A DNA stretch of 64,000 bases from Pterobdella sp. o SKG-2022. Lineage: Eukaryota > Annelida > Clitellata > Hirudinida > Piscicolidae. Shown here one piece after another: positions 41,701-54,100 of this stretch (positions are counted from its first letter, which is position 1; each line of letters starts with the position of its first letter). A program made the position numbers and the translations under genes. The DNA lies in NCBI GenBank assembly GCA_964035795.1, contig OZ038320.1, positions 4,465,896 to 4,529,895 of the forward strand, read 5' to 3'. Under the pieces are notes generated by a model. It ran no database searches. It was not told the origin of the DNA and saw only the letters and a list, made by a program, of their open reading frames with translations.

Positions 41701-44700
41701 AATTGGGCTTCCACATGATCTCAGAAAAATGCTGCCAGATTGTTTTGACAAAAATTTTTCATAAAAGAATTTTTGTGCACACAACATTTGGTATTATTTC
41801 ACTTTAATCCACTTTTAAAATATCGGTTTCTTTTCTAAAACGTATCAAGAAGATTAAAAAAACAGTTTAATCATAAAATAAACTCAAAGCCATAAAATGA
41901 AATAATGTTATAAATAGAGACCATTCTAATTCGGGGCAATAAAAACCAATGCGAAAAATAAAATAAATTGAAGCATGCTGTAGATATGAGAAGAACAAAA
42001 TAAAAGAATTTTATGCCACCTCATCAAACTTTTCAAATATAATTTTTTCTTACTTTTCTTGTTATAAAATTTTTCATCAACCTTTTAATCAGATTAAAGT
42101 TAATTTTACTTTTTATGAACCAATACCATCATCATCTGCTACTTCATGCTGTTTTTCTTTGTATTTCATCTTCATTGTAACTTTTGATCAAAACTTGATA
42201 TTTCAGTAAAAGTTGGCATCTTGAAATGGAAACCTTCTTGAAATATATAATTCATATAATTTTTATTTTTGGCGAAATATGCTTTTCACATGTATAGCTC
42301 TCATATAGATATATAAGAAGTTATATTAAATAAGCCCGACTAAAGCGCAAGAATAAAGAAAGAAGGCCGAAGAAAAGACTGAAAAGGTGGATGCTGGATT
42401 GAACGGAGAATTAACGTATGATTAGTGAATGAATAGTGTGATGATCGATTGGCTACATGGCGGATGAGTTATCTCCTAATTCTTTTTTCATTTAATTGGA
42501 GTAATGATCCATAAAACTGCTGATATTCTTCAAAAATTGTTCATAATCCAGATAGTTTCTTCTTGTTCGAGAAGTGAATTGAAGTTTTGAATTATTTTTT
42601 TTATTGACACAAATTCAAATGACAATATTAACGTAGCAACTATATTCAGATACTCATGCCGTCATAAGCATATAAGATGAAAATGCTACGTATGAAATTA
42701 CGAAATAACCTGAAAATTTCTATTAATGTAACAAATGGCTAATTTTTCTTACCTCATGGTTCTTTAAAAGAATTGGGAATAAATGAACTAAATACTTTAC
42801 TATAAACATATGCCCTAAATAAATATAATCAGTCCAAAAAATAATAACCATTGTTCATAAATCGGTGCATTTATAAAACAATGAAGATTTATAGTAAGTT
42901 AAAATAGATTCAGGTTTATACTTATCAAATTAACTTTAATGATCCCTAAACATGTTAAACAATTAGGTGAAAATTGTTTGGCAGAAGCATTTCAATAAAA
43001 GGTGGTTTTATCGTTTGAGTAAAAATTTCAATGAAAGAAAATAAACAAAAATGAGTAATGCTCGGATTAAATAATGCTATCATCAACAGAATTTATATTA
43101 GTAATGTACCATCAAGTATGGGAAAAGTTTTTATGTTTTGTCAACCAAAATTCAATTTCATATTGGCATTTTCACTGTTTTTTAGGATATTTGATTCATT
43201 TTGAAATAGCACATATTGTTTGAATACACTGTTATTTTTTTACGTTTTACCAAGTAAATGAGTATCTTTTTACTTTTTTGAATAGTTCATGACTATCTAG
43301 GAAATAGTGTGAATCATTGAGTTTTGCTGATAACTTAAACTAAAGAATGTTAAAATTTTTTTAAGTTATTGGAAGAACACAAGTAGTATGGGTATTGAAA
43401 CTTGGTTGACAATCGTTAATTTGCAATGGTGTGTGTGGCGAGGTTTGACAATATTAGTATTTCTAGTAGCCGAGCATATATAGTACAATTTAATTAATTT
43501 TTCTCTTATGTATTAAGATAACGTGTTATTGCACAAAATAAATATTAGTAACAAAACTCCATAAAAAAAGTAAAAAGTGTATAAAAACAATAGCAGAATT
43601 TTCAAGATAATAATGAACAAAAAAATGTTAAAGAAGTTTTCATTACTATTTTATCAACTGAAAAAAATGAAGAAGAAGCATGATGAGAATATGTTCATTT
43701 TATAATTTAAATTGGATTTAGGTCCTCTTTCCATATTTGCAGTATGTGCTTTCAGTAAATGTCATTTCCAATGAGATTTAGCTATGCATGTCAATATATA
43801 TAGAAAACTACTCATTTCAAAACTTTAATAACATTTACCCCTATAGGACAATTTAAATGAATGTATATATACACATAATCGCTAAGATGAAAGGTATCTT
43901 AAATTCAATTGTTTATTTATTCGTTTATGATCATTTAAGAAACGACAAATGATACAGAGTACAACGTGAATTGTCATCATCAATACGCACGCAAATGAAA
44001 AATATATTCAATAAACCATATATAAAGAAGTAGCTTAAAAGAACATGTACTTGCGTTAAAATGAATAGCACATTGAAAGGATAACTTATTTGGTTTTACG
44101 AACGGATTCTAAGTGGATATATCGCCTCAAACCTATTAGAAATCAACGGAGGATAATCATAATAATATAACTCAAAGTTACAATCCGCTACCATTTGAAG
44201 AGCAAAGTGAAATAGCAACAATTTTATCCTGTTTAGTTATCCGTTCATATACCGCAACAATGAAGTATGGGTAGAAAAATCAGAAAAAATGATTGACCTT
44301 CTATATAAAGAGTTGAGTAAATATACCATAAAAAATAGACATTATAAATAATAGTTAATTTACTATTACCAACTAGAGTTTGTTTGTTTAACCTAGTTTT
44401 ATAAGTTTGCTATTTTGAATTAAACAAAGTCTTTAAGTATGTTTGCTAAAAAACGACAATTATTAGGAATTAAAAAAAACATCTATTTATAGTGTTAAAA
44501 GTCTTGTTAACGATAAAATTCACACGATAAGCATCATAATAATAATAATAGATTTTGACAAATAAGAACAAATATTTTCGTTAATTATCAATATAACTAT
44601 AATAATAATAAAGAGACATTTATTCATAATAATGTAAACTTGTATTTGGCCCCGACACATCTAATACTAGTTACGAGACAAATTCACGATCACAACATTA

Positions 44701-45410
44701 CTACTAACACATGTTCCGAATAGTGTACTCACTGAATTTTAACACGCAAAAACATTTAAAACTTTCAAATGAATGAAAATGAAGTACAAGTTCACCAAAA
44801 TTATTAATTTATAGATACTACTTGGGACGAAAAACGAAACAACTAGAATACTCAAAAAGTTTTCAAATTTATGATTGTCATAATAATATTATGATTTCTA
44901 TTTCATTGATAAAAGTTTATAATTTCATAGATATCAAGTTAGTAGATATTTAAATAATGATATTTTTCAATTAGCAATCTAAATTAACAAAAACTCATTT
45001 TAAGTATTCATTTTATACATCCGTTATTTGAGTAATAATTATACAGATGAATTAGTATCGTTTTTGAACTGTGGTGAAAACATTGAAAGAATACTAAATT
45101 TATGTACATATTAAACAACTTTTATTAAAAATCTGAAATGAACTATGATCAAAAAGTAATGACAAATCTAAAAAATTTGAGAGATCTTTACCAGGTTAAT
45201 AATTTTACATTGTAAGCTTTACTTAATGATTTTTCAATATAATTTGAGTTGAATGGTGCATCTACATTTCAAATTATTTTTATATGATACTTTTATAAGT
45301 AATAAATCCGTAAGTATTACAATAATCAATAGTAGTGCATGTTATTTGAATTGACTACTATTCAACATTATAAGTTAACCAATAACTTGGGTTGTTTTTA
45401 TCCTGAAAAC

Positions 45411-45416
45411 TTTAAT
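45411..45416 (-). terminator. Candidate Abd-B polyadenylation signal (ATTAAA)
   Basis: ATTAAA on the Abd-B strand about 170 nt after the stop. A canonical AATAAA lies further on at 45126-45121, about 460 nt after the stop. Either could serve; sequence alone does not decide. Confidence 0.25.
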
Positions 45417-45586
45417 AAATTAATCAATTCTATTTACCCATCGGTTATTCTCACAAAATAAGAATTTTTCAACCTAAAACAATTCAATTTCAAATATTCT
45501 CGTTAATAGCACGATATAACCGATAACTCTCATTACGCACCCTTTCGCAATCACTAAACTTTTGAATCAACCTGCTCTAACACATT

Positions 45587-45927
45587 TCAATTGAGACCTC
45601 CAACCGAGGAATGACAAGGATGGTGATGGTGGTGGTGATGGCTTGAAGAGATGGAGCCATTATTCCCCAATGTCGTTGTGGATTGTGGAGGAGAGTCTGG
45701 CTGGTCTTTGATCAGCACTTTGACTCTTTCATTGAGTTTTTTTCTCTTCATTCTACGGTTTTGGAACCACACTTTGACTTGACGTTCAGACAAATGTAAT
45801 TTACAAGATATCTCCCATCTTTTCTGTCTTGTAATGTAGGAATTGCCAACGAACTCATTCTCCAGTACCATAGTCTGATAGCGGGTATATGGCTTACGTT
45901 TCTTCCTCTGCCTAGCTTGCTGTTGAT
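45587..45927 (-). CDS. Abd-B: Abd-B exon 2: homeodomain and tail
   Basis: 341 nt. The acceptor is CACACTCAG before 45927; the stop codon TGA is at 45589-45587. It encodes DQQQAR, the 60-residue homeodomain and 47 further residues with a heptahistidine run. Reading frames that continue 5' of the acceptor are intronic and AT-rich. Confidence 0.92.
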
Positions 45928-48900
45928 CTGAGTGTGTGATAAACCATAATTTATTGAATAAAAACAAAGTTTTTTCAATAATGAAAATTGAATTGAACAA
46001 TTAAAAAGCTTGTTTAAATCAAACTCAACATGACCCTCTTTCACACGAAACCACAGGTCAGCACATAACATTGAATAAAGCTCGAAATAATTTATATTCA
46101 ATAATAAAAGGTATGTGCTGTAAGAATGCAATATGCTTGATAGTTGTAATCTAAGATTTTAATAAGAATTCTTATAAGAAAAGATCTGTCTGCAAAAGTT
46201 TATGAGAAAAAACTCAAGTAGTATATTAAAAAAAATAAAGGACGAAATAAACTTATTTCGTTTGAAATCTAAATTTTAAAATATTTGATCTGCAAGTCAC
46301 CTGAATGAATATCTTCTACTATTTCAGGTTTTTAAAAGCAAATAAATAGAATTTATTAATAAAAGAAATAGCAGAAGAATACATAGTCATAAATTACTGA
46401 ATGCTCTTACACTCAAAAGCGCTAATCGAGTTAAATTTTTGGCATAAATTTGTTAAAGAAATAGTTTTACTTAATTTTCTACAACAAGAATAAAACTCGC
46501 TAAAGGATGAATAATGCATTTTAGTGAAGACCGAAAGCTTTACTTTTGAGGAAATGAGCTTTTGGACATAAAAATATAATCCTTCAGTAAAAATAACTTC
46601 GTAAAGCATGAAAAATGTTTTAAATAGTGTTTGAAATCATTTGAAAATGTAGGTATGAATAAAAAGATTGATAGAGAAAAGTAGCCAACGCCTTTTGGCG
46701 GTGTGCCTAAAAAGTCAACCTGTGCTTAGGTTATTAATGCGGTAACGTAATGCTCATTTTTCTTAAAAAAAAATACATTCTTGATGCTCCTAGATTCAAC
46801 TTTGAATTAATATAAAACAAAATAAGCAATGAATCAGCACTAAGATTAACATTTTTTTAAAGAACGATACATAAAGGTGTTGGCATAAATCAGATATAAA
46901 TATATTAGAAGATGTCTCGCGTTCTGCGAGAAGCCATTAATTCTTGTTGCTGGTTATCTAGCTATCAGCTCTTCTGGTTGAAGCGGTGGTTGATAGGATT
47001 AGAAAAGTAATGATGATTTATGATATTTTGGTCAGTTGTTAGTAAAAGTTGAATCATGTTTTAATGATTTAAAATGTTAAAAAACTAATCTTTATTAGAC
47101 CTCCCATTAAAAAATAATAAGCTAGTGTGATATTTCATTTTTGATGAAAAATTATCTACAAAATCTCAAACTCATTAAAATGTAGCATGATTTATGATAT
47201 CTTCATCTAAAAAACACCGAAGAAACTATGAATAATGACTGACCCGATCATACTTGACAACTACGGTGCCTCTGTAAGAGAAATATATGACAAAATCCGT
47301 AATTGAAAGTTCAGCAGTAAATTAATAATTTAAAAACCCAGCCTGTACCTTATAGGCAAGTTAAGAAAAAAACTTGGGAAGAAAATATTGAAAAAATGTG
47401 ATATTATTTTCAAATTAAAAACTCTAAAAAATGAAAAAGATGAAAGAACATCTGTTATTTGGTACTCAGTTTAAGGGGCTGAAAAAAAGTTATATGTTGA
47501 AGAAGAACAGTTTTATGAGCAATAAACTTTGGAATATTCATTGCTACTTAAACTAATATAATAAATTTCGAAATGACATTAAACAATGAAAACGCATTTC
47601 AGATTATAAAAATTTTTTTATTTAATTTAAACATGGAAAGCCGAGACTATTTATGGCTAAAAGTTGTTAAAACATCAATGAACTCAGATTAATGATTTTG
47701 AACAAGCAATTCGAAGCTTGTTATATTGTTGAATTTGGACAAAAGTATTCCAAACGTTTCATAAAAACTGTAAAAAAACGCAATATGTTATTTCAAAAGA
47801 TGAAATAATCTATTGATAGATTAATGTGGAAAATATTCTGTTTATTACTCACAGTTTGATGATAAAAGCTTGAAATTAGAAATTATGGAGTATTTGAAAT
47901 AGATATACTGTAAATATGATGAAAAATAGTAATAAAAATTAATTGAAAACTGTTTTGATATTTCCAATAGTTTTTTATCCATTTTCACACTTAGATATAA
48001 AAATGTAAAATGACATGAAAAGAACTGCTATTCCATAGCTCTTTTCTAAACTGAAATCAAATTTTTTTTCAAATCGAATCCTGTTTTTAAAATATAAATT
48101 TACACAGCTTGAAAAGCTTTATTACTGAAAGGAAGTGGAAAGACTAGGCGCGGTGATGATTTAGAATTGTTTTCTTTTTTAGTACATGATTAGGTTTTTT
48201 TTTCAATCTTTTTTTTGGAACGTATTCCAATCAATATATAAAAGTTCACCAACATGCTAAAAAACCCTAGATACTCTTCACAATTGAAACCAAAAATCAA
48301 TTGTTTTCATTTTGAAACTTCATTATTGCATTTTATATAAAAAAATATATAATTTAAAAACTAATCAAAAGTTTTTCAACAATGGAGTTAAAAACTTCCA
48401 CAAAATGCATAATGGCACACAAATATTCCCAAATGAGAAGAATGATCGTGCAAGTAAGATGGAAGGGTAATAAAACCTATTTTATGTTGTAACAATTATA
48501 ATAACAGCCAGATCGTCATAGTTGTTGTCAAAAAAGAAAGTTTACGAAACGAAATTTTCACATCATTCATCAGTCAGTCACTTTATTGGTGTATTTGAAT
48601 TGTTTTTACTATTTCTATTATAAGCAGCTACAACATTTTTTCTTAAGCTTAATATGATCTCATAGCTCTATACACAATCATTATCATGCAATCTCAAAAC
48701 AAACCTCCTCTAGCCCCAATATATCATACAGCGCACTGAATGAACTCATCTTATATATACTTAACACTGTATAATTTATCATATTTATTTTTGAAATATT
48801 TATTTATATAGAAATAAAACTTAATAATTTGGAAGAATGATATTTTTATCTAATTGATTTTATTGTTCAACCATCTTTTGTTAATCAAAAAACCATGCTT

Positions 48901-51109
48901 TAGAAATGAAAGTATTTTTTCAATATGAGTAGAAAAAAACTTCATATAAAATTCTAAAAAGTCATATTTCATACTAAACACACGCATATAAAACCATAAA
49001 AAACATATATACTCGGCCAATATATGAAGAACACGGAAAAATAGAAATAGAAAAGTCATAAAAACAGAAATAAAAAACAGGAGTTACCAACATAAAAAGC
49101 GCAGATGTAAAAAAATATTTTTCTTCATTTTTGTCTGCAGCAAGCAGCAGAGCACTCTACAACAGCTTATATTGGCATGTTTTTTTGCAAAAACCTACGA
49201 TCAATACCCCTTTTGTATCGACATAGAAAACACTATTTCAAATTTCTCCGTTTTTAGTTTTTCTCACTTGATCATTTATGAAGTAACATGTGTTAAATTT
49301 AGTACTTTTTCAGTTTTTTAGTTATAGGTTTCGATAATGCAAGTCTTTAATGACAGCTTTTCGCCATATTAGGAATTATAAATTAATACAAAGCTGAACG
49401 AATAAAAATTAATATTATATTTTTTTCTTAAAGTTTTTTTCTTTTGAAAAATAAAAGTTTTTATAAAAGATTATAATATTAGCTCAAAACTTATATTCTC
49501 CTAAAATACAAAATTTGTCTTTTTTCAAAATTTATGTTTTTAGGTAAGCCAGACAATTGACAAAAAAATCAAAAATGATTGGAAAAAAGTATGAAAAAAA
49601 CTCAGTCTGGAACGCCACACATACGAAATGCTACTTCGAAGCATTTCTACACCACATTAATTAATCAACTATATTGATTTATCCGCCCACAACCAGGAAT
49701 CCAGTCAAATCTCCAAATTAACAAAGACACCTAACGAACACTTCTAATCAATATTTTTTTACAGCTCCAGCAAATCCTCCAAGAGATTATCATTATTCTC
49801 CAGCTTACTTCATTGTATTACCTTCTTTCTGGAGTTTATAGGATTTACTTTGCAAATATCCGATGCCGGTTTTAATATTTTGGTGAAGATTAAAGGTTAA
49901 TTCATTCGAACTTTTAAGTATGTTTTGAATCAGAATATGTTTTTTTTTTGATATGAATAGCAAAAATGTGTTTTTTTCAAACCCATTTCAAAAAAATTGA
50001 ATTAGCATCTTTTAACTTTGCATAAATCTCATCGTATTTAGGTTGTTTCCTACATCATGAAATTCAGTTTTTGTCAATTTCGGATTATACAAGTTCAACA
50101 GTCAAAAAAAGTTGATAAGGTTCAAAGTTTAAGTTCATGATTTTCTTGCAAAAATGGCGCTTTTGAGTTTTGAAATGACATTCTAAAAATTTAATATTCT
50201 GCTCAGAAGAGGACATTAACAAAACTATATTTTCCCAAGCAGCTCATCAATTTTAAATGAAAGGGACATCTTGAGACAAAAAAGTTATTTAGATTTTTCA
50301 ATAAAAAAAAAACAAGGACAAAATGCTAATCGTTTAATCTTTTTTTGAAATATATTCACGAATAGTATAGCATTATAAATAATTCAGATTCAACTATGTG
50401 AATATGGTTCAACAAATGCAATGTTACCGGAATGATGGGCTCCGGCATCTGCTATGTAGCTCCCTAAAGGGTCGGAATCGAACCTGGAAGGCATGGCGAG
50501 ATCTGTCAAAAGACTTCTGCCGGCGAGAGATGGACCAGGACTGGGCTGGTGATGACCATACAAATCAGGATAAAAACTTAAGTTTCGATGATTGGCTAGC
50601 TGATTAAGAGGATTGAACTGATGTTGTAAAAAGTCTGCGCCGCTTCCGAAAGTCCCGTATGGAGTATGAGACAAACCATGAGGAGCTGATACTCCATGCA
50701 GAGATGAAGGGTATGGTGTGAAATTACTCACACAACCACTTCTTTGACTTCCAATACTGGGTGGAGGAGGAGGCAGAGGAGGTGGTTCCGGCGGATTGTA
50801 GTTCCAACCATTGAACAGCCTCCTATGATCAGGAGGTGGGGGTGGAGGAAGTTGGTGGTGATGTACGTTGTGCAAAGATGAAGATGAAGATCCACCTGCA
50901 CTATTACTACTGCCACTACCACCACCTCCGCCACCATTGCCGCTACTGTTGCCACCAATTCCCCCAATTCTGTGATATGAGCCGATGTTGCCTCTGGGAG
51001 ACGGCAAAAGACCTAAAGTACTAGATGGCTCCATTGGACTGAACTCTGTTTTGCATTGTTGCTGAGAGTACTTGTCCTGTTTGTACATTTGCTCTTCCAT
51101 GTTTTTCAT
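45587..51109 (-). CDS. Abd-B: Abdominal-B Hox transcription factor (two exons)
   Basis: Join of 51109-50428 and 45927-45587, giving 340 aa. Splicing is phase 1 (G|AT makes Asp228). It is a nuclear DNA-binding protein that specifies the posterior body. Seen: Gly/Ser tract at about 51-78; His cluster; Pro run at 88-93; a Trp at 102 followed by a second Pro-rich segment to about 117; homeodomain at 234-293 beginning QRKKRKPY and containing KRWE with Trp at homeodomain position 32, the Abd-B/Hox9-13 hallmark; helix 3 [11 protein letters not shown]; then a tail with seven His and a Ser-rich end. There is no YPWM, as expected for Abd-B. Odd: about 23 homeodomain differences from recalled Drosophila Abd-B, including Val47 and Gly22. 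Start: ATG at 51109; ATG at 51100 has the better context (AACATGG) and may be used instead. An upstream exon joined near 51137 cannot be excluded. The gene lies upstream of Ubx in the same orientation, as in canonical clusters. Confidence 0.9.
46915..46996. other. GC-richer structured patch in the Abd-B intron
   Basis: TCTCGC (46915-46920) and GCGAGA (46926-46931) form a 6-bp stem with a five-base loop. CTATCA (46962) and TGATAG (46991) bracket an inner CTTC/GAAG pair. Overall GC is above the intron background. Function is unknown: an enhancer core or a small structured RNA are both possible. Confidence 0.25.
47013..47200 (+). promoter_or_regulatory. Repeated PBC/Hox composite site in the Abd-B intron
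   Basis: ATGATTTATGATAT occurs identically at 47013-47026 and 47187-47200, 174 bp apart. TGATTTATGA fits the Exd/Pbx half-site TGAT followed by a posterior Hox half-site TTTATGA. The pair inside Abd-B suggests an autoregulatory element; this is inference. Confidence 0.35.
50428..51109 (-). CDS. Abd-B: Abd-B exon 1: N-terminal domain
   Basis: 682 nt coding. The donor is CCG|GTAACA with the last exonic base at 50428; it leaves a phase-1 G that fits the exon 2 acceptor exactly. The open frame extends further upstream to a TTG at 51136 without an ATG, then meets an in-frame stop at about 51167. Initiation is therefore placed at 51109 or 51100. The composition is Gly, Ser, His and Pro rich, and GC content is well above the flanks. 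Confidence 0.87.
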
Positions 51110-54100
51110 TTGTTTGTGATGGTTTTCAGTTCTCAAGCTATTGAGATTTTTGAGTGAGAAAGTTATTCAGTTAGAAAAATGCTTTTATAGGAAGAATAAT
51201 ATAGTTTTTATTTTCATGTAGATAAATGCATTGGTTTTATGTGTATTATCTTTTGATAAACAATTTTGTGTTCTACAAATAGTAGTTAATTATGTTAATT
51301 GTTTTATTTTCAAGGATAAAAGAATTCTTTTTGAGTTTTAGTCAATTATTCCAGTTCTTGAAATATCGTCGATAAAATTTTCATTTTCACGTGTTCTGTG
51401 ATCAGAAATCTGAAAACAAGTAATGACTATTGAAATAGAATCATGATAACTCAACCGTAACTTATCATTAATGAATCATTTTTACAGACAACGTAACATT
51501 GGACGATTTCATTTGAAAAACTTGAATGAGAATTTAATGCCGATATCAAGTTAATTGAGCTGTCGATTTATAACGAGTATTAGTTATAAACAAACCATTA
51601 GTTTATTTAAACTCAATAATAAGCTAACTATTGGTAAAGTTACAAATGCATGGAAAAAATTAAACTATTATATTAATTGCCAATATATTCTTATTTATTT
51701 CAACTTACATTATAAGAACATTCTTTTCACAAAATTTCAATATAATTGTCAGAAATAAATGTTTAAAAAAAACTTTCTTCTACAACTATATATATGCCTT
51801 CAAATCGTATACACATCTATTCTATACATCATTTGAGACTATAAATTCAGGCTTTTCTGTATACATACATACGTCTGTCTCTTCGGTTTTTATTATTTCA
51901 AAAATATAAAAAATATAATTATAAATACATATGTGGTTTAAATGGACATGGTTTAGCAGAATGGAAATTATATTTCCATTGCGATAATGCAAAAATTAAG
52001 ATACGTAATTAATAATGTGCAAGTTTTATGCGTTTATGATCATATAATACTGAGAAATTCATTTTCGCATTTCAAGTCTATAGGTATTTTCCAACTATAT
52101 ACATTTGTGTCAATTATATTTATGTCCATATTCAATAGAAATTTATAAACTTACTTGATTATGTTAAAAATATTCTAGATCAAACTCAAAAAACTTGTGG
52201 CAATTATGGGAAGATTTTGAAATATATGGTTTCTGTGCACGAGCATTGTGTCGCATGAACATTGTACAGTTCAAATTGGTTCAAACACATACATCATTCT
52301 AACTTTAAGAAAAACTGCTTTCTATTTCAGCATAGAACTATGAAATATTCATTTTTACCATAAAAAAATCTAATCCAATTAGAGAGACTTTAGATAATAC
52401 TTTTTTTAAGAACAATTTTACGCATATCAACATTGATGAATATTCATGAGTTGTGATGTAAGGAAAAGAATATCTGAAGTAAAAGAAATAAAAACACTAC
52501 TAATTGTAATTTACTAAATGAATTTATGAAAAAAATTGAATAAGGGTTTGAAAGTTGCTTTTTTGGATTCAATTCAGCATAATTACTTTTCAAGATCTTT
52601 TCAGTTTTTGGATCAAAGATAAATTGGAAATTAGAAAGGTTGAATAGAATTATACTGGAAATAACAAAAAAAGCTTGACTAAGTTAAGGGAGTATGGTGA
52701 TGAAGTGGAGTTGAATTTGCAATGGTGTTTGTTGAGAGATTGATAGTTAACAAGCACTTGGGTTCATATCTAGGCCTTTTCTGCTTTAAAATTTATTGAT
52801 ATATGTGTTAATTATGTTATAAAAAAAAATAAAATGCATGGAACGTACACAAAACATACATCGTCATAACTATTGCACCGGATGAACTTGGTTAAGCACG
52901 TGATCAATATAAGCTTTCTTTCCATTGGCCGCGTCTTTGACAGCGCATTGTGATTGGATAAACGTCATTGAAAAAAAAAATAGATGTTCAGTCTTGAGAA
53001 ATACAATAATTTATATTGAAAAATTCTATGTTTTTGAGAAATAAAAAAATTTAATTAGGTCAAAACATGGAAATGGAAGATTCGGGAATGAAATGTATCA
53101 GTTTCATGATGTATTCCATGGAATAAACAAGCTTATAATATTTTTCAGCATTCAATTGTTTTTTCATCATTTGAAACTAGATAAATGAAATAAACATTTA
53201 TTTTATTGAAATGATAGTATATCACTTTGAAATTTAAACTAGAAACGGAAAATTAGGAAGCCACACTTGAAAAAGGTGTGTTAAATAACTATTTAGATTG
53301 TGGGCACTTGAATCAGAACGATTTATTTCAGTATGATCAACAACAAAAATTGAACAAAAACTAAAAGTAGGAAAATTTGAAAAAATTTCATGAAAATGAA
53401 AAAACAAAGAATTTTTTCCAATTTACTATGTAAAGAGCTAATTCTTAGTGAAATGAAAAAGTCGAAAAAAGAAAAATAAATAAAGAATTGATGAAAATTT
53501 CAATTTGAGAAATTTCTGAAATGCACAGAAATATTCAATTAATGAATGATTTTTCTAAATTTTTTCAGAGCCTTTTTGGATGATTTTGGAAAGAAGGTTA
53601 CTTGGTGCAGATTTCACGTCACAAATTAAATAGGACAAAGTTTTTTGAAATATTGTATAAGTTGGATGTATCAAAATTTATGTTATTTTTAAGAAGAAAT
53701 TTTTGTGTAATTTTCATGTAATGTCTGAAAATATTGGTTTCTACATGAATCATAAAATTAATCAAATGAAAATCAATAGTTTGCCAAAGAGTTTCTTGAA
53801 TTTTTTTTTTGAATTTCATTTTAGGAAATATATGATATATCTAAAATGAATTTTTTTGAATTTATTTGTATTATTTGATAGATTTCAACCTGATAAAAAA
53901 AAAATTCCAGTATTACAGGTTCAAAAATTCATAAATAAACAACATACTAATAGTTTTAGTGAATTTTTGAAGTCAGTTGAGCTCATATTAGTTTCATAGA
54001 TCAGAAATAAATAATTCATTACAACTTGAGTTAGAAGTCTCTGATTAAAATATGCTATAAAAGTTATGTTTGAATTATTTTTTAGAAATAGAATAATTTC

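Larger units (their letters stand above)
40141..45586. other. Ubx/Abd-B intergenic spacer, no abd-A seen
   Basis: About 5.4 kb between the Abd-B stop and the Ubx start. It contains a 200-N gap. A GC-richer patch at about 42340-42480 includes ATGGCGGAT (ATGGCG at 42457). The element AATTTGCAATGGTGT at 43418-43432 is repeated upstream of Abd-B. Short (ATA)n runs lie at about 44536-44550 and 44600. No homeobox, no YPWM-type sequence and no convincing ORF was found on either strand. In most arthropod clusters abd-A and miR-iab-4 sit here. Confidence 0.75.
45928..50427 (-). other. Abd-B intron (4.5 kb)
   Basis: GT-AG intron. It holds two copies of a 14-mer containing TGATTTATGA (47013-47026 and 47187-47200), a GC-richer structured patch at 46915-46996, and ATGGCG/CGCCAT cores at 49362 and 50154. 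No additional coding exon or mobile element was recognised. Confidence 0.8.

Noticed and set aside
41401..41787. ORFs across the N block
   Set aside because: Undetermined bases are counted as open; flanking codons show no coding character.
40141..45586. miR-iab-4/iab-8 hairpin
   Set aside because: I looked for the GTATAC-containing mature sequences on both strands; only short partial matches occur here and elsewhere (e.g. 39217, 58898), none in a suitable stem.
45748..46131. Overlapping ORF of 127 aa near the Abd-B homeobox
   Set aside because: Runs in a different frame from the homeodomain and mostly lies in the intron.
46684..46705. CGCC-TTTT-GGCG small hairpin in the Abd-B intron
   Set aside because: Stem of only four to five pairs; expected by chance.
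50398..51024. ORFs in other frames over Abd-B exon 1
   Set aside because: Shadows of the Gly/Ser/Pro-coding exon in alternative frames.
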